From Phytophthora sp. 'mugwort' (taxonomy: Eukaryota > Oomycota > Peronosporomycetes > Peronosporales > Peronosporaceae), in assembly GCA_033558025.1 (NCBI GenBank), contig JAUCEF010000014.1, forward strand, positions 2,418,001 through 2,482,000: a stretch of DNA of 64,000 bases, in the 5' to 3' direction. The notes under the pieces were generated by a model. The model was given only the letters and a program-made list of their open reading frames with translations, was not told the origin of the DNA and did no database searches. Both the position numbers and the translations under genes were made by a program. Below are positions 1-12,221 of the stretch, piece by piece; the stretch's first letter is position 1; each line of letters starts with the position of its first letter.

Positions 1-254
1 GAGATCGCTCGCAGAAGCCTACAAAAAATTAATAAGTTAGTTTTCCAATTTAGTGCGCGATTTTGGGTCCCTTAAAAAAATGGATGTGGATCCACTGAGT
101 TGCGCATTTTGGGTTATAGTTAGTGGCAGACAAAAAGGGCAAGCGGCGACCGTCTAGAAACTATTTTTTCGATGATTTGGGACGAGTGAGTGCGACGGTA
201 CGGAGGCTCAAAAATGATGCTTGGAATTGAGTTGACCACTTTAGTGCACGGTCG

Positions 255-1689
255 CTACATGTTACCTTCCAGCAGCATTTCCTTCGTAATGAGGCGGCAT
301 TCGAAGTCCACAGTAACTCGGCGCCTCTTGCCTTTCCCACACGGCGCCGACAGCAGCCGTAAGATGCTGTTTCTTACCTCGGCTTGAATTTCCCGCTTTC
401 GCTTAAGCCATTCAGCCTTGCCAACATCTCCGGTGGCCCCACCACTAGCAAAAATCCGAAGCCGACGCTGCATGCACACCAATGATGTCGGATACAACCC
501 CGTGGCGCGAAAACCATTCACAGCGTTACTAAGACGCATCATGAGCGCGGAACGGTACGCATTGCACGTGATACCAATCGCGTCGGTCTTGGAGATCGTG
601 CAGATTGAACTGACCAACAGTTTCGCGTGCAATGCAGCTTTTACCATGGTTTTAAACAGTTCAAACACCGCAACGTCGAGGGTCTGCTACAGATGCGTCG
701 CATTTGGCGGCAGAGGTACAAGCAAGATGTCAAGCTCCGAGCACGCCGTTAACGTCTACAATCACATATCACGTCAAAATGGATAGAAACAAAAAATCAG
801 TTTAGCTGGTTAGTTCCAAATGGAGGCTCATATTCGTACCGATACCCAAATGCGTGGAGCTGTTGTCAAGTACGAGCACAACTGGACGCTGCACACCCTC
901 TCGCGTCAAGTGGCACCAAACCGCATCACTAAATACTTGAAAACTCTTGCATTACTGAAGCCTTTCGGTAATCCAGTCACCGACGCAAAATCGATCGAGA
1001 TTGCGGCAAGCTCGTCGCGGTAAATACGCTTACCCGGTACGACAATAAGCGGGGTCGCAGCGATACCGACCGCCCTCACGGCAGCAACTACCGTCATGCG
1101 AAAGTTAGGCTTAGTCTCTTGAGTCCAAACGTTAGTAGAACCTTTGATAGCGATCACTTTGCGTGTTGGCGCCTTCGGCATGACGGACGTCTCATCCATC
1201 TTGAAGACCCGTCTTGCGTCGAACCCCTTATGAATGACGAGACGCGCCATCGTGTAGAATAAACCCAGAACCACTTCAGCTCCGACTAGGTGGCGAACGC
1301 GGGCAATTTGCTGGACGATACGTGGAGCGAGGACCGGGTTTCTTCCTAGGAAGTGCCGGTACCAGCCAGTTGTCAGCGGCTTCAGGGGGCTGTGCGGCGG
1401 GTATACATAGGCTGGGTGGCCAAGTATACCTCGTTGACCTTGGCAAGAATGCCAGAAGGGCCAACGGGAACACCGACCCGCTGCATCGCAGCAACCCAAC
1501 CAAGTCTGCTTCCAGCTCCTCGGGCAGCGTGGGCTTTGTGCCGCGACGCCTTCCCGCAAGCGGTTTGCCTTCTCGCTGTTCAGCAGCCTTCTTGAACAGT
1601 GTCCGCACAGGGATTTTCGTTATCCGCGCCACTGCTGCGTACTTCTCGCCCCCAGAAACGCGGGCTAGCGCTGCGTGAAGGTCTTCCAT
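255..1689 (-). pseudogene. pogo-like (DDE_1) transposase remnant
   Basis: Broken DDE transposase of the pogo/Tc5 (CENP-B-like) type, read on the minus strand. It opens with a helix-turn-helix-like N-terminus (1689 to about 1510). The frame changes between about 1510 and 1350. The first catalytic aspartate is in the MDET motif near 1195, the second in VLVLDNSSTH near 866. The following block, LLVPLPPNATHL, is cut by an in-frame TAG at 687-689 and then resumes with the DVAVFELFKT stretch. The order of motifs is that of the family, and the second-aspartate block lies outside the main open frame, so at least two frameshifts plus the stop have disabled it. I did not find terminal inverted repeats or target duplications. 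Confident as a DDE_1 remnant; the element boundaries are unknown. Confidence 0.8.
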
Positions 1690-2699
1690 CTTGTAGGTTC
1701 CTCCACGCGCAGCGTGATAGCTTGGCGCTTACCGCTTTCTCTCCTCCCTCCATGGTCCGGTCGCACGAGTGGCTGACCAGAGCCGCCACAAACCGAATAC
1801 CTGTCCAAATCGATAGTTTGTTTTTGGATTTGTTTTCTTGGGGGACACAAAGCACTCAACTGATCCTCACGAGCACACCCAATCAGCATGGCAAATGTCG
1901 AATTTGCGCCAAGTGGTTGGTTGGAAGTCTACACCGCGCAAACAACTGGCACCCGCACTAAAGTGACAAACTAAGTTAATGTCATTTTGTGTTTGGACAA
2001 CAAAATCGGTACATACAAACACCCATACACTTCCGGCGATTCTCATACAATCAAGTGTACGGCAGCAGAGCCGAACAGAAGGCAAAACGATCGCTGGAGA
2101 GGAACATCCGTTCAAGTCAACAGTTTTTGGACTTCTCTGGCAAGTAGATGTTTGAGTACCGATACGATTTTAGTTAATCAAGTGCAACCTACGATATTCA
2201 CCCTCAACCTTAACTGCGTCAGACTTTTGTCAAGCAACGCCCCGTGAGTTTTTTCAACAATGAATTATGGCCAGTATACAAACTCAATTGAAACTACGGA
2301 CGGAGCACACACTAGCGATAGCACACTCGCCATCCACCACCATAGTAGACATCGTCCACACGTCGCAACGGCATCACGACTCTGTTTGGTTGGCGACGAT
2401 GATGCTCTCGGAGAAGGACGCTCCAGCACCTACAGTATTGGCTCGGAGCTTCAAGTTTGCAGCGGTAGTCCTTCCTAACAGAAAAAAACTCTCGGACCTG
2501 CTTCTGCATGGATTTTGTTCTAGAGTGAAAAGCCTGTATCCCTAACAAGATTGGTCCTAAAACCGAAGGACCAAAGAACAAGTAGTTTCTGAATCTGTGA
2601 ACGATTTGTCATTAACCCATTTTTAAGGACAAATTTGAATTTGGCTAGTCAGCTGCAACCACAACGCATCATCCCGCGCCCCCATTACTTCCAGAGCTT
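1690..2699. other. intergenic repeat-like stretch, nothing assigned
   Basis: No open frame here has a recognisable domain. Short frames on both strands (for example 2267-2545 plus) show no motif I can name. It lies between two transposase remnants and probably holds their untranslated ends. Confidence 0.4.
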
Positions 2700-4846
2700 G
2701 TGAAGCTTCCTGCAGCCATGTCGGAGAGCGATTCGTCTACGAGTGGCGAATACGAGATCGACAGCGAGGCGAACGAGCAAGCCTCACACGGTTCCTGGAT
2801 CTACGTGGTATCGAATGGCAGACAGCTCGAGGTAAATGGCGTGGACGAGTTTCTATTGGAGAAGGCTAGAAAAGAATCCAGCACCGTCATCCCACGGCTG
2901 CTACAGAGGATGATTGGGTCATCAGAGCACCATCTCGCAAGTGTCGACGTTGCGTGCATCATAAATGCGTGGTTGGACACTTCAATACTCTCGAACTTCG
3001 TGAGTTTGTTTTATGCAAACAAGAGCCTGGTTAAACCAAATGCTCTAAAACTCAATGCCATTTTCAAGTTTGCGGAAGTAAATAATGGCTGGAGTTTTAC
3101 GGTATCGCACCTGACGCGTTCTAAAGCGTCGAGAGCGCACGTTATTATACCTGTATCGAGTGCGTTGCCAATAGCAAAGCCCTAAGAGCCTCCGGTCAGC
3201 AAAACCGCAGTGGATCTGCTGATTAGAATGCCCCCTTTACTCCAAAACGTGAAGTGGCGAAAAACATGGAACAGATTCGTCGTATTTGCTCGGATATTGG
3301 TTTACATGAACGAGGTTACAATTGCAATGCTGGATGACGACCTAATCCGGCATCGATCTCAGCTAGTTGATGACACCGGTTTCGCCCACGTTCGAAATCC
3401 GAAAAAAAAGGGTAACGTGCTGCTCACTATAAAGTGGACTTCTGTGGTGTGTACTAACTAAACATGATGATGGAGCAGATATGGAACTATAGGCAACGAC
3501 GTTGTCTCCGCTGTGAGTGGTATTTATCTCGGCGGGCATATAAGCACACGTGGTGAGGCTGTTGCTGATGCCATTTGGGTGTTGCAGCGCTCGTTATGCG
3601 GCGTGTCAACAGAGAGCCAAATCAGGTTGCCAGGTATTATACACGCGTTAGATAGAGGTTACCAGTCCTACGCAGTGAATCAGCAGATTGCAGAAGTTGG
3701 GGGGGGGGCATTGTTGGGACGCATAAACGCTCCGGACAATTTCCCTTTACGTACGACCAGACCGCTACGCGCTTCCAACAGTTGCCTTAAAAACAGGGAG
3801 CACGTGCAGCATATTGGGCGACCGAATGATTGGCGAGTGGTCCTGGAATGGCGCATGGTCACGCATACGCTCTCGATTATCGATCAGCCCTCGGAAATGT
3901 AGCCCTGCGTTACACAACACCGTCAGAGGCTGGTCCTGGTCGGTGGTCTGACATTACGAGCTCAATTGTCCTATGATAGCAGGAAAATCTCAAGCGAAAT
4001 GCTTACACAGTTGAAGACGGGGTCCAACGGCTTACGGCGAATCAGCCTACAGCAGACTGGTTCTTGTTGCGAAAGTCTCGGATAACTGGTTTATAGCAGC
4101 AAAGGTATTCCGCATGGTAGCTCGTTGTGATGATATCAGTAATCCTTTCGGTATGGTTCATGAAGCCATGCCGAAAGAGTGCCCTCCTCAATTGCAACCA
4201 CCGAGATGAAGGTGGGATCCCACAATGAAGAGAAGATCGCGAAACACATCAATGCATTCCTGGATCGGCATTCACATTTCCACGTTGAACAACTAAAAAC
4301 TACGGATTGATGTGCAAAAAAGTATAATGTGCTTTAGCATTCACTATGTGATGTGTCTAACAGATCAGTGCGTTGCAGGAAAGAAATGCAGGTAACTGCG
4401 TTTTCGCCGGAAAATGTTGCGTCAATGCCATCAGTCAAGCGTGGACGATTTTATAAATTTATGGAGTACAAGACGCGCACAAAACCGAAGATGGAACGAC
4501 GCTTAGCAGCAAATCATGGAAGTTTTGCTAATGTTAACGTTGCGACGGATGAATTTGGAGGTAGTGTTAATGATTTGATCCCGGACGTTAGTCAGCAAGT
4601 CCGGCTACTGCGTAGCGTTGTGTGTGGAGCATACAAGACGGGTTTCTTGTATACGCTTCGACCTCTTCCATTATACGTATCATTCACGTTTCAGTCGGCA
4701 ATCGTGTTTCATGGACTTATCGGCCAGAACTGAGAGCAATTCAACAGAGGTATGTGGGGTTAATTTACGCTGCGGGACCAGTTCCTACATTCGATGAAGG
4801 TCAGCTGGGCCATTGTGTCGATCATCAGACACTCGTAAGTCGTTAA
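2700..4846 (+). pseudogene. degenerate transposase-like ORF set, family unassigned
   Basis: A chain of plus-strand frames reads as one damaged gene: an acidic Ser/Glu-rich start followed by about 160 codons (2700-3185), then 3210-3461, 3513-3902 and 4353-4846. The block around 3650-3960 contains ALDRGYQS. After skipping one base at a run of ten G (3699-3708) it continues with GTHKRSGQFPFTYDQT, then an in-frame stop, then YWATE and a stretch ending GPGRW. These spaced motifs look like the catalytic region of a multicopy element protein rather than chance frames, but I could not place it in a transposase superfamily. The long blocks in different frames imply several frameshifts and stops. A PiggyBac- or Kolobok-like origin was considered and not supported by any motif I could identify. 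Confidence 0.45.
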
Positions 4847-5137
4847 ACTTGTGGAAGCACCTCGTCACGATAGTAATTAACCGGCCGGGCCCTCTTCCAC
4901 CGGCGAAGCATATTATGCCGTCTCTATATGCTTTGTAGAATCGCGTAATGGGAGGTACCCACGTATATTCTCGTTATTTGCAAAACGTAAAATTGAAGCA
5001 CTTTCGGCTGTCACCCACTGGTGCAATTTGGCTTAGGGTGGTCATGACGCTCGTTTACAATGCCTACCAGTCATTTCTGCTCTTTCATGTACAGTGCTGC
5101 TGTTTTGTTTTGTTAGTTAGTAAGTACTTGGCTATGA

Positions 5138-5656
5138 CTAATCCTTGTACAGGCCAACACATTTTAGATGAACAAATCGCTGTGCAGATCCTACAAGTCC
5201 TACCAGACATATCTGCAGAATCTCCTGAGCTTCAAAGGGTTTGCAGCGTCTGTTCTGCCGACGAGCCCATGCCTTTTCCAACCCCGCGCCAGCTTTTTCC
5301 ACAGATCTCGCCACCGCAAGACCCAGATCTTCCTTTCCTTTGCGTACAAGAAACAAATTCATTTTGAAACTGATAAATAGTTGAGAGCTCTCCGGTTGTC
5401 CAAGTCCCAAGTGCACACGATGGTAGGTGCTGCACGATAGATTATCCAAATCTAACACATTCACAACATCTTCCAGGTGTCGATTGGTTGTCGCCAGCAG
5501 TGGTGTGGGATGTGCTGTAGGCTGAATCATGGCGAAGAAAATAGGTATCATACCGGAAAATGGTTCAAAACGTGCTAGGCTTGCGAAGTTTGCCAGCTTG
5601 CGCTCTTCATAACTAAACAATGAAACGGGCAACAATCCTGATTCGAGAAGTTTCAC
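5138..5656 (-). CDS. uncharacterised ORF in repeat island
   Basis: Open frame of about 170 codons on the minus strand with no domain I recognise. It has no obvious signal peptide or membrane segment, and its C-terminal half is basic. It sits between transposon remnants, so it is more likely an element fragment than a cellular gene. The first codon of the longest frame was not verified as a real start. Confidence 0.2.
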   Translation of the reverse strand: MKLLESGLLPVSLFSYEERKLANFASLARFEPFSGMIPIFFAMIQPTAHPTPLLATTNRHLEDVVNVLDLDNLSCSTYHRVHLGLGQPESSQLFISFKMNLFLVRKGKEDLGLAVARSVEKAGAGLEKAWARRQNRRCKPFEAQEILQICLVGLVGSAQRFVHLKCVGLYKD

Positions 5657-5766
5657 GCGGAGCGAAAGCTAATCGACCCGTGAAATAATCCAGAAACCAT
5701 GCAATCGACTAAAGCAAACATTTGGATACAAACCGAGTGGTAAAGGCCCGTACCAGGCATGCAATA

Positions 5767-6093
5767 CTACTGGCAGTCAGAGATTATAACAGTACCCGGA
5801 TGAGCTGTCATCCTCTCTGCACAGCGATCAGCGAGTGCACAGGATATGATCCAACAGTTTGCAAGATAGACGGATTCCATTAGTACTACTTCTAGCTTTT
5901 GTATCAGACACCCAGAGGTGAACCGGTTTACGTACTCGAGAAATGGCACTCGCTCCGCGATCGATGATATGTACGTATCGGGCGAGCATGAAGCTGCCAT
6001 ATCGGTGGCGCGGTATGGCTGAACAGTATTATCACAAGTGAACCATATCGGAGTGCCAATTGTGGTCCTCAAGTATGAGCGAGGAGCTTCCAT
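5767..6093 (-). other. uncharacterised ORF, possible element fragment
   Basis: About 108 codons open on the minus strand. The content looks protein-like (WFTCDNTVQPYRATDMA followed by a hydrophobic-aromatic segment), but I cannot name a family. It lies just before the LINE remnant and on the opposite strand. It is probably the broken end of another mobile element. Confidence 0.25.
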
Positions 6094-7077
6094 TGCACGT
6101 ACCCTGCATCACGTCGCTCCCATCAAGGTCGTAAATACACGTACGAAGACTCACGAGGATATGCAGGAATTTACGGAGCACACTTCTACTCTCCTTTCCT
6201 CTGGTGATATATGCTTGATTGACGACATTGCTTTGGATAACACAATGCAGGCACAAACCATACATGGTTGGAACGTGCCATCGATAATATGTACCCCTGC
6301 CTTCACACGAGCGCCAAGCAGTTATTGGGGGAAAATAACCAATCTCGACGGAAGCTTGCCCGATGGGTCTGTATAAAGCACAGTAGCCGGTGCTCAGCTC
6401 AGCTGCGCCAGACAAAGGTCTTGATACATGAGTCCGATATCACAGCAGACCAACTTCGGGCCCCGGCAAGAGCGATATGCTGGCCAAGTGTGTTACTCTT
6501 TTCAGACACAATGGTGGTGGGAAGTGCCCACGAAAAAGGGGCGCGGGTATTAAAAAAAAATGACATGATAAGCAACGTTCCCTCGTCGCAGAGTGCAGAC
6601 GAAACTGGAGGCAGTCAAACCGACGAAAGACTTGACAGGAGCGACGTAGCAAGTGGTTTGTGAGCGGGGGCACCAAGGAGTTCCTTCGTAGTACACTAGG
6701 GAAGCCGCTTCCTCCGGTTGGCATCCGCAGCGCAATTGTTCACGACAATTCAGGAGCGCTATACACGGGGAACCGGGCGGAAGTTCACGCCGAACTGACG
6801 TCTCTTTTGGACAATTGGATTCCTGTGACCGAGAAGACTGCCCGTCTTAGATAGTTGGATACGAAATCGCCCGATGATGTTGACTCACTCCCCGACTTCG
6901 CTCGCGAATGGGTGTTACCTGACATTGAGCGGGGAGGCCGGTACGCTCACATCTGGCAAGCACCTGGTCGAACGTGGGAAGAGTATCACTACACGGTGGA
7001 GATGCAGGTAGCATCGATCGCAAACTGTAGCAAAACGTAGCTTCCGATATAGTAGAATTTCTCAGGAAATGTGACTA

Positions 7078-8320
7078 GTGGCTCTTGCGCCAGTGAGGCA
7101 ACGTGAGCGTCGTCTGATCAAGCTCATCTTACGGACTGGGTTGGCGCCGAAACTTTTCCGACGTAAGCACATGGGTTTCTTACCGAAGACACGGATAGTG
7201 CATCCGACTCTGGATAACTCCAAGGGCTTGCCACCATGGCGACCGATCACGGTTCAATCTGCGTTTGTCAACCGATTCTTTTTGGTAATCAAATGCTTGT
7301 CGACGAGGGTATGCCGCGGCATTACGCTCCAACATGGGTTCCGGTGTGGTAAGTCTGTCATGGATGTCACGTTGCTGACAACATTGCTCATCGAGAGGGC
7401 GAAAGAGATATGTGCCCGATTGCTTCTAGTGTAAAAGGACTGCCTTAAATGTTACAACCGGATATCAGCCTGGGTAATGGAGTTATTATATCTCGGTATG
7501 GGTGTCCCAGGGACGACAAGCAAACTGATGATCGACCTTCTAGGACCCGGGGAAATTGAAGTACGAACAGCATTTGGGTGGCTAACAACAGGAGAGCGCG
7601 AGTTTGGCATTGGCCAAGGGTCCATCCTTGCTATCCTTCACACTGGCGTATATATGGATTGCCTACAAGAACAACTGGTGAAGTGTGCAGACCCGGTGGA
7701 AATCCGCCACCACCATGTGGGTCGAGGCATTAACATTGAGAGTACAATGTTCGTCGACGACCACCTTGACGTGTCAACCACTTTTAGCTGTTTGGAAATC
7801 GCGCGAGGGTCACCAACATGCTCACGTGGAAATCCGCCACAGGCGGAGTCTTCGGGGCTGTCAAATCCTTCCAGATGTATATTGCGCAGCCAACAGAGCA
7901 CTTCCCTGCCGTGTGTCGCAACGACGGACAAGGCCGACGAAGTCCAGTTCAAGTAGTTGCGCCAGAGAAGGGTTATAAGCATTTAGGGATCTACCAAGGA
8001 GGCGAAGACCAATGGGCAACGTCCCTCGAGCCCACGTGGCAGGGCTTAGTCTCGGATTCCGACCGAGTTATCGTCTTTGCTTATCGCTTCCGGAATTACG
8101 CTATGTTGTGAATCATGTTTGGATCCCGCGCCTACTATATCGGATGATGCTAAGGGGGAGCACTACTATGGCAACCCGGGGGACGTTTTTATTCGTCAAC
8201 TTGCAAGGCCCGTCCTCCGGCTGCCATTCTATCTGCATACCGCTGTGTATTACGATAAAGCAAATTGATGAGGCTAGAGAGCTGCGATACCGATGCCAAC
8301 ATCCATCGACTCGTTGAGAC
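7078..8320 (+). pseudogene. reverse transcriptase domain of the LINE remnant
   Basis: RT core broken into at least three frames (7078-7434, 7477-7956, 7685-8317). The aspartate pair of the catalytic centre is preserved as FVDD at about 7748-7759, and the upstream fingers/palm segment is recognisable. Stops at about 7434 and 7956 and frame changes after the FVDD box prevent any full-length product. The thumb region (7800-8300) is readable only in pieces. Confidence 0.7.
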
Positions 8321-9599
8321 CCCCCATGTACTAAATGCACCAGAACTCCCAGTCTACCACCTCCTCACTGACCGTTTCGAAGTGTACCAGATCCGTGCAG
8401 GATTGACGGACAACCCGCTATGCAATCCGATCCAACCACCGAGCAGAGGCAAGACGTGGACAGCACAGATCATCCGGTACGCCGAGTCATTTGAACCCCC
8501 CCCCCCCGTTCACCGTGACAGCAGAGTGGGTTCAACCTCAGGACGCCAGGTCGAAAAGGGCTAATGACAGATCCCTCATGGACATCACCCCACGCGAATA
8601 TCAGTCCGCATTGGCTTCGATCAACTGGAATGGGAAGTTTAAACTCCGATATGTCGGTGATCTAGCAGCTGACATGGGGTCACAACTACTTACGCTTACA
8701 ACAGTTATCCACAGTGGCCGATGGACCGGCAACGTCCGTGACAAGGTAGTGAGCTTATACAACCATTGGTCAGCAGTACCGACGGACCCAACGACACACA
8801 GGTTGCGTCATCCAGTTGGTTGTCTGCCTGTGGCGAGCGAATCACAGTTCCACCTACGTATTGGGGTAGGCCAGTGGATTGTGGCAGTCAAGATGAACAC
8901 AGCAGGAGCTGACCCTGCAGTTGACCACTACGAAATCGGGTATCGTAAGATAGGTGATATTGGACGCCATCAGCATGGTCTTACCATTCCGGTTCAATGG
9001 TGGTATGAGCGGCCACGTGTCAGTGATATTAGGTATGAGCGTACTTATCGAGTTGTTGAAGACGAGTTTGAGGAGGTTTGCGTTCCCGTGACTCCCAACT
9101 ACCCCCAGAAACAACATCGGGTCGGACCCGCGTCATTATATGGGAATCTACGAACATCGACGGGCACCACGAAGTCAATGATGCAGGGATACTGGACGAA
9201 GCACTTGCCGGAGCAGAATGCGTTATCTCACGACACTAGATCACGGTCACATAATAGATATGGCTACCAGCTGTTCGGTTTGCGGCCGTCTTCGTGATGT
9301 CCAATGGTGTCGACAGTGCGGTCAATGGCACCATCCCCAATGCGTTCGAGGGTTTTGTCGAAACTAGCATCATGGTGATGAAGGCCTCCTCCAAGCCCGG
9401 AATGATGCCGTCTGCTTCCACTGGCGCGATAGTCCCAACACCATCCACGTCCCAACGGGTGACGGGAGCGTACTTGCAGCTACCCCCCCCCCCCCTCGCA
9501 TCCGGTACGTGGGCGATGCAGCAACTTACCGGGCCTATTGTAACAGGACGGCTTGCCACCCACCAGAATGGCATCACTTCCACCCGATGTGAAGGCCAT

Positions 9600-9895
9600 G
9601 CTCTGGTTGACTGGTAGCTAGCGGAGATACTGGTGAACAAGTGTGCGACAACCAAAGTGCCATAAGAATTTTCTCAAAGGCACGCGACTTAGCCACCGGA
9701 GCGCTGCGCGCCATTAAATATTGCGGCCCTCACCGAATTGACATCTGATCTCTGTGTGCTCACATGCAATATGGTGGAACGATGTCGCCGAAATGGGTAC
9801 GTTCACATCAGGAACACCTCCATGCCGATGATATGGACGCGCAGCATCGGCGTAAGGCGCTTGTCATTGTAGATGAGGCCGCAGGGAATTACGCA
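9600..9895 (+). pseudogene. RNase H domain of the LINE remnant
   Basis: Reading through the plus strand gives CDNQSAIRIF, then after about 35 codons (one stop) a block PKWVRSHQEH followed by an ADD-like acidic stretch. This is the spacing of the last two catalytic blocks of a retroelement RNase H. The first acidic block would lie upstream, about 9400-9550, in a segment disrupted by a run of 13 C. Supports a LINE clade that carries a C-terminal RNase H. Confidence 0.5.
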
Positions 9896-11000
9896 TGACC
9901 GACCATTGCCGATTTCATATGCAGATTGGATTGTTTTCGACAAATTCATGCTGTACGACGAAGAAAAAAAATCGGCTCGTGTTTGGGAACGTGGCGATAT
10001 ATCTGAAGAATCGAGCTTATATATATAAGAGGCGAAAATGGATTAATCGGCAGCATCGCCATGATGAAACGCACCATACACTGGCTACTGACGAACCGGA
10101 TATGCTGACGTCGGACAACTGGACACCATCCGTATGCCGCTTTTACTGGAGGGCAAAAATGAACGTTCTTCACACCAATCCGATTAAGAACCAGTTCGAC
10201 GTTAGATGAGCACCCGAGTGTACTAACTGCACCCATGGAGCGATGGACACCCAAAATCATTGCTTTGGCGTAACGGAGCCAGCGTGCTCAGATTCGGTAG
10301 ATCTTACCGACATGCTCCGCGATCAGTATCATGCGTTGGAACGGAAGCTGATGCTCCCGGGCCAGATTCTGCTTATCCCGGCCGTGGGCCATAATATAGC
10401 TACGGCGATTTGCCTTCCCAGCAGGGTGAATTGGAACGTCAAAGGAGCCAAGGCGATGATCTGGCAGCCCATCCGGCTCAGCGACGAGATCTGGGTTAAT
10501 GCTCAATGGCTCGAGTGGTTCAGTGAGCCCTTCCGCCTACTGCACAACGCTATATTTGTGTGAATTGTTCAGAAGGAGCACTCCGAGAGGAAACAGAACC
10601 CGGAGGTCACATACTCCCAACCACGATCGACGTGACCCGGCTGGTCAACCCCGTGATGGGGTTGTATGCAGCCTACACAGGACAATGGACTCCCAGTTGG
10701 GCATCCATGACGTTTAGTCCGGCGATGACTCTCAGTGACGTCGATGGCCTTCAGCATCTCACCTCACCGGACCGAGTTCATTGCTGCTGGATAGACGACA
10801 TATACATCCCACGATCAGATTTTTGATGGGAGCACTTTACACTACCGAGGCGGCTTACTACGTTCTGGGTGGTACCATTTACAAGCTCAGCCGGTTTGCT
10901 CGATGCACGCGTCTTGGATGCCAGTGGATCGTTCGGATACCCGCCGGTGCGATACTCATGCGTACAGACCACTCGGTGATACAGTCCGTACACGCAGCGT

Positions 11001-12221
11001 GATCGAAGCCGCACGACTTACATGGGAGACCACGCTTCGCCAAGTTTCGTTTCGAACTGGCTCACTCAACCGCCGAGCGAAGATTACACTCCTGTTGCAG
11101 GGAAGTGGCATCATTCGTTCCTCGACTGATCCACGCCTTCCTCCGACATTGTGGCGTATCCGATATAGTGGAGCGGTATACGCCAGCAGCTTGACCGTCT
11201 TGAACTTGCCATATACACGCCTCCAGTAGGAAGGCGACGATACCCGACCATGACCCACCGAAGCTCGGACTGGGCGGAGGTCATCTCATACACGACGCGA
11301 AGAGCCCGTCTTCTCCACACCCAGATATTTTCTGGTATCTGGGAGGTCCTCCGTAGATAATGGAAACTATCGTGTGACAGATGCAACCAGCTATTCGGCG
11401 TCGCAGGCGCAAGGCCCTGAGGAAATCGGTCAACCGTGGGATTGTTTCACGACGTAAGAAGTGGACCCAGCGATCAAAAGAACGGATAACAAGTACCCTG
11501 CACAGGAGTACTTCAACAATGCAATCAAGGAGCAGACAATGGTCCGCCAATCGTCACAGACATTTGCAAGATCAACACCAAGACCATTCCCAACACTAAA
11601 TTTTTCAAATGACGAGCAAGACCAGATCAAGGACCTGACCGAAAGAACATACAATATCCAGCTTGAAGACCGGGCTGTCCAGTCAGTACATATACATTCA
11701 TATCGAAGGCCTCTCTCTGTAGGCTCTTCGGCTCCGGTTGAAGGTCGTACATATGGCCGTATATTTCATAGCTACCACGGGTCTAGGCTCCGGCTTCATA
11801 GGCGAGGATACTGCGTAGCACGCCTCGGGGCAGTCCCCAAAACAAAAACAAATACAAAGACTAAAGCAAACGTGAATCAAGCCCCACCGCCATCCAGGAA
11901 ACGGTCAGGGAACCAAATCGACATGCTCCGAGCATCAGCTTGGTGGATAAGGAGCGACGACGTTCTTTCAGGCTGCAAGCATCTAAGTGACATAAAAAAA
12001 GTGGCATAAGCTCTAGGACAAACTACAAGGCAGTCACACGAGTGAATGTATTTTTTTTTGGAGGCGTGTATGACGGTGGTAGAGTATTCGTATCGCGAAT
12101 CCCAGTGAGTCCATCTGATCAGTGAAGGGCAAAATGCCGTTTTGATATTAATAAAGAGGCGATGGAGGACAGAATGAATAATGCAATTAGTGTGCATTAT
12201 GGCTAGGAATTCTGCCTACGC
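11001..12221. other. degenerate sequence after LINE, unassigned
   Basis: Contains a plus-strand frame of about 180 codons ending at 12009 that is rich in Gln, Arg, Thr and Lys, whose first codon is GTG rather than ATG. No domain is recognisable. It may be the 3' tail of the LINE or a separate fragment. Confidence 0.3.

Larger units (their letters stand above)
6268..11000 (+). mobile_element. LINE-type non-LTR retrotransposon remnant
   Basis: Plus-strand remnant with ordered LINE modules. Reverse transcriptase is spread over about 7080-8320: WRPITVQSAF, then QHGFRCGKSVMD near 7340, GIGQGS near 7610, and the catalytic FVDDHLD near 7748-7770. Around 9260-9350 a Cys-rich segment (CSVCGRLRDVQWCRQCGQWHH) is readable in another frame. 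Around 9620-9890 an RNase H-like stretch is visible, with CDNQSAIRIF and then PKWVRSHQEH. A terminal Cys-Cys-His-Cys cluster (CTNC...H...C) lies near 10210-10270. The region preceding RT (about 6660-7040) resembles the linker before LINE RTs; no endonuclease domain was seen. Frames change many times, with C-runs at 8496-8507 and 9483-9495. The element is dead; its exact ends and poly(A) tail were not found. Confidence 0.7.
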
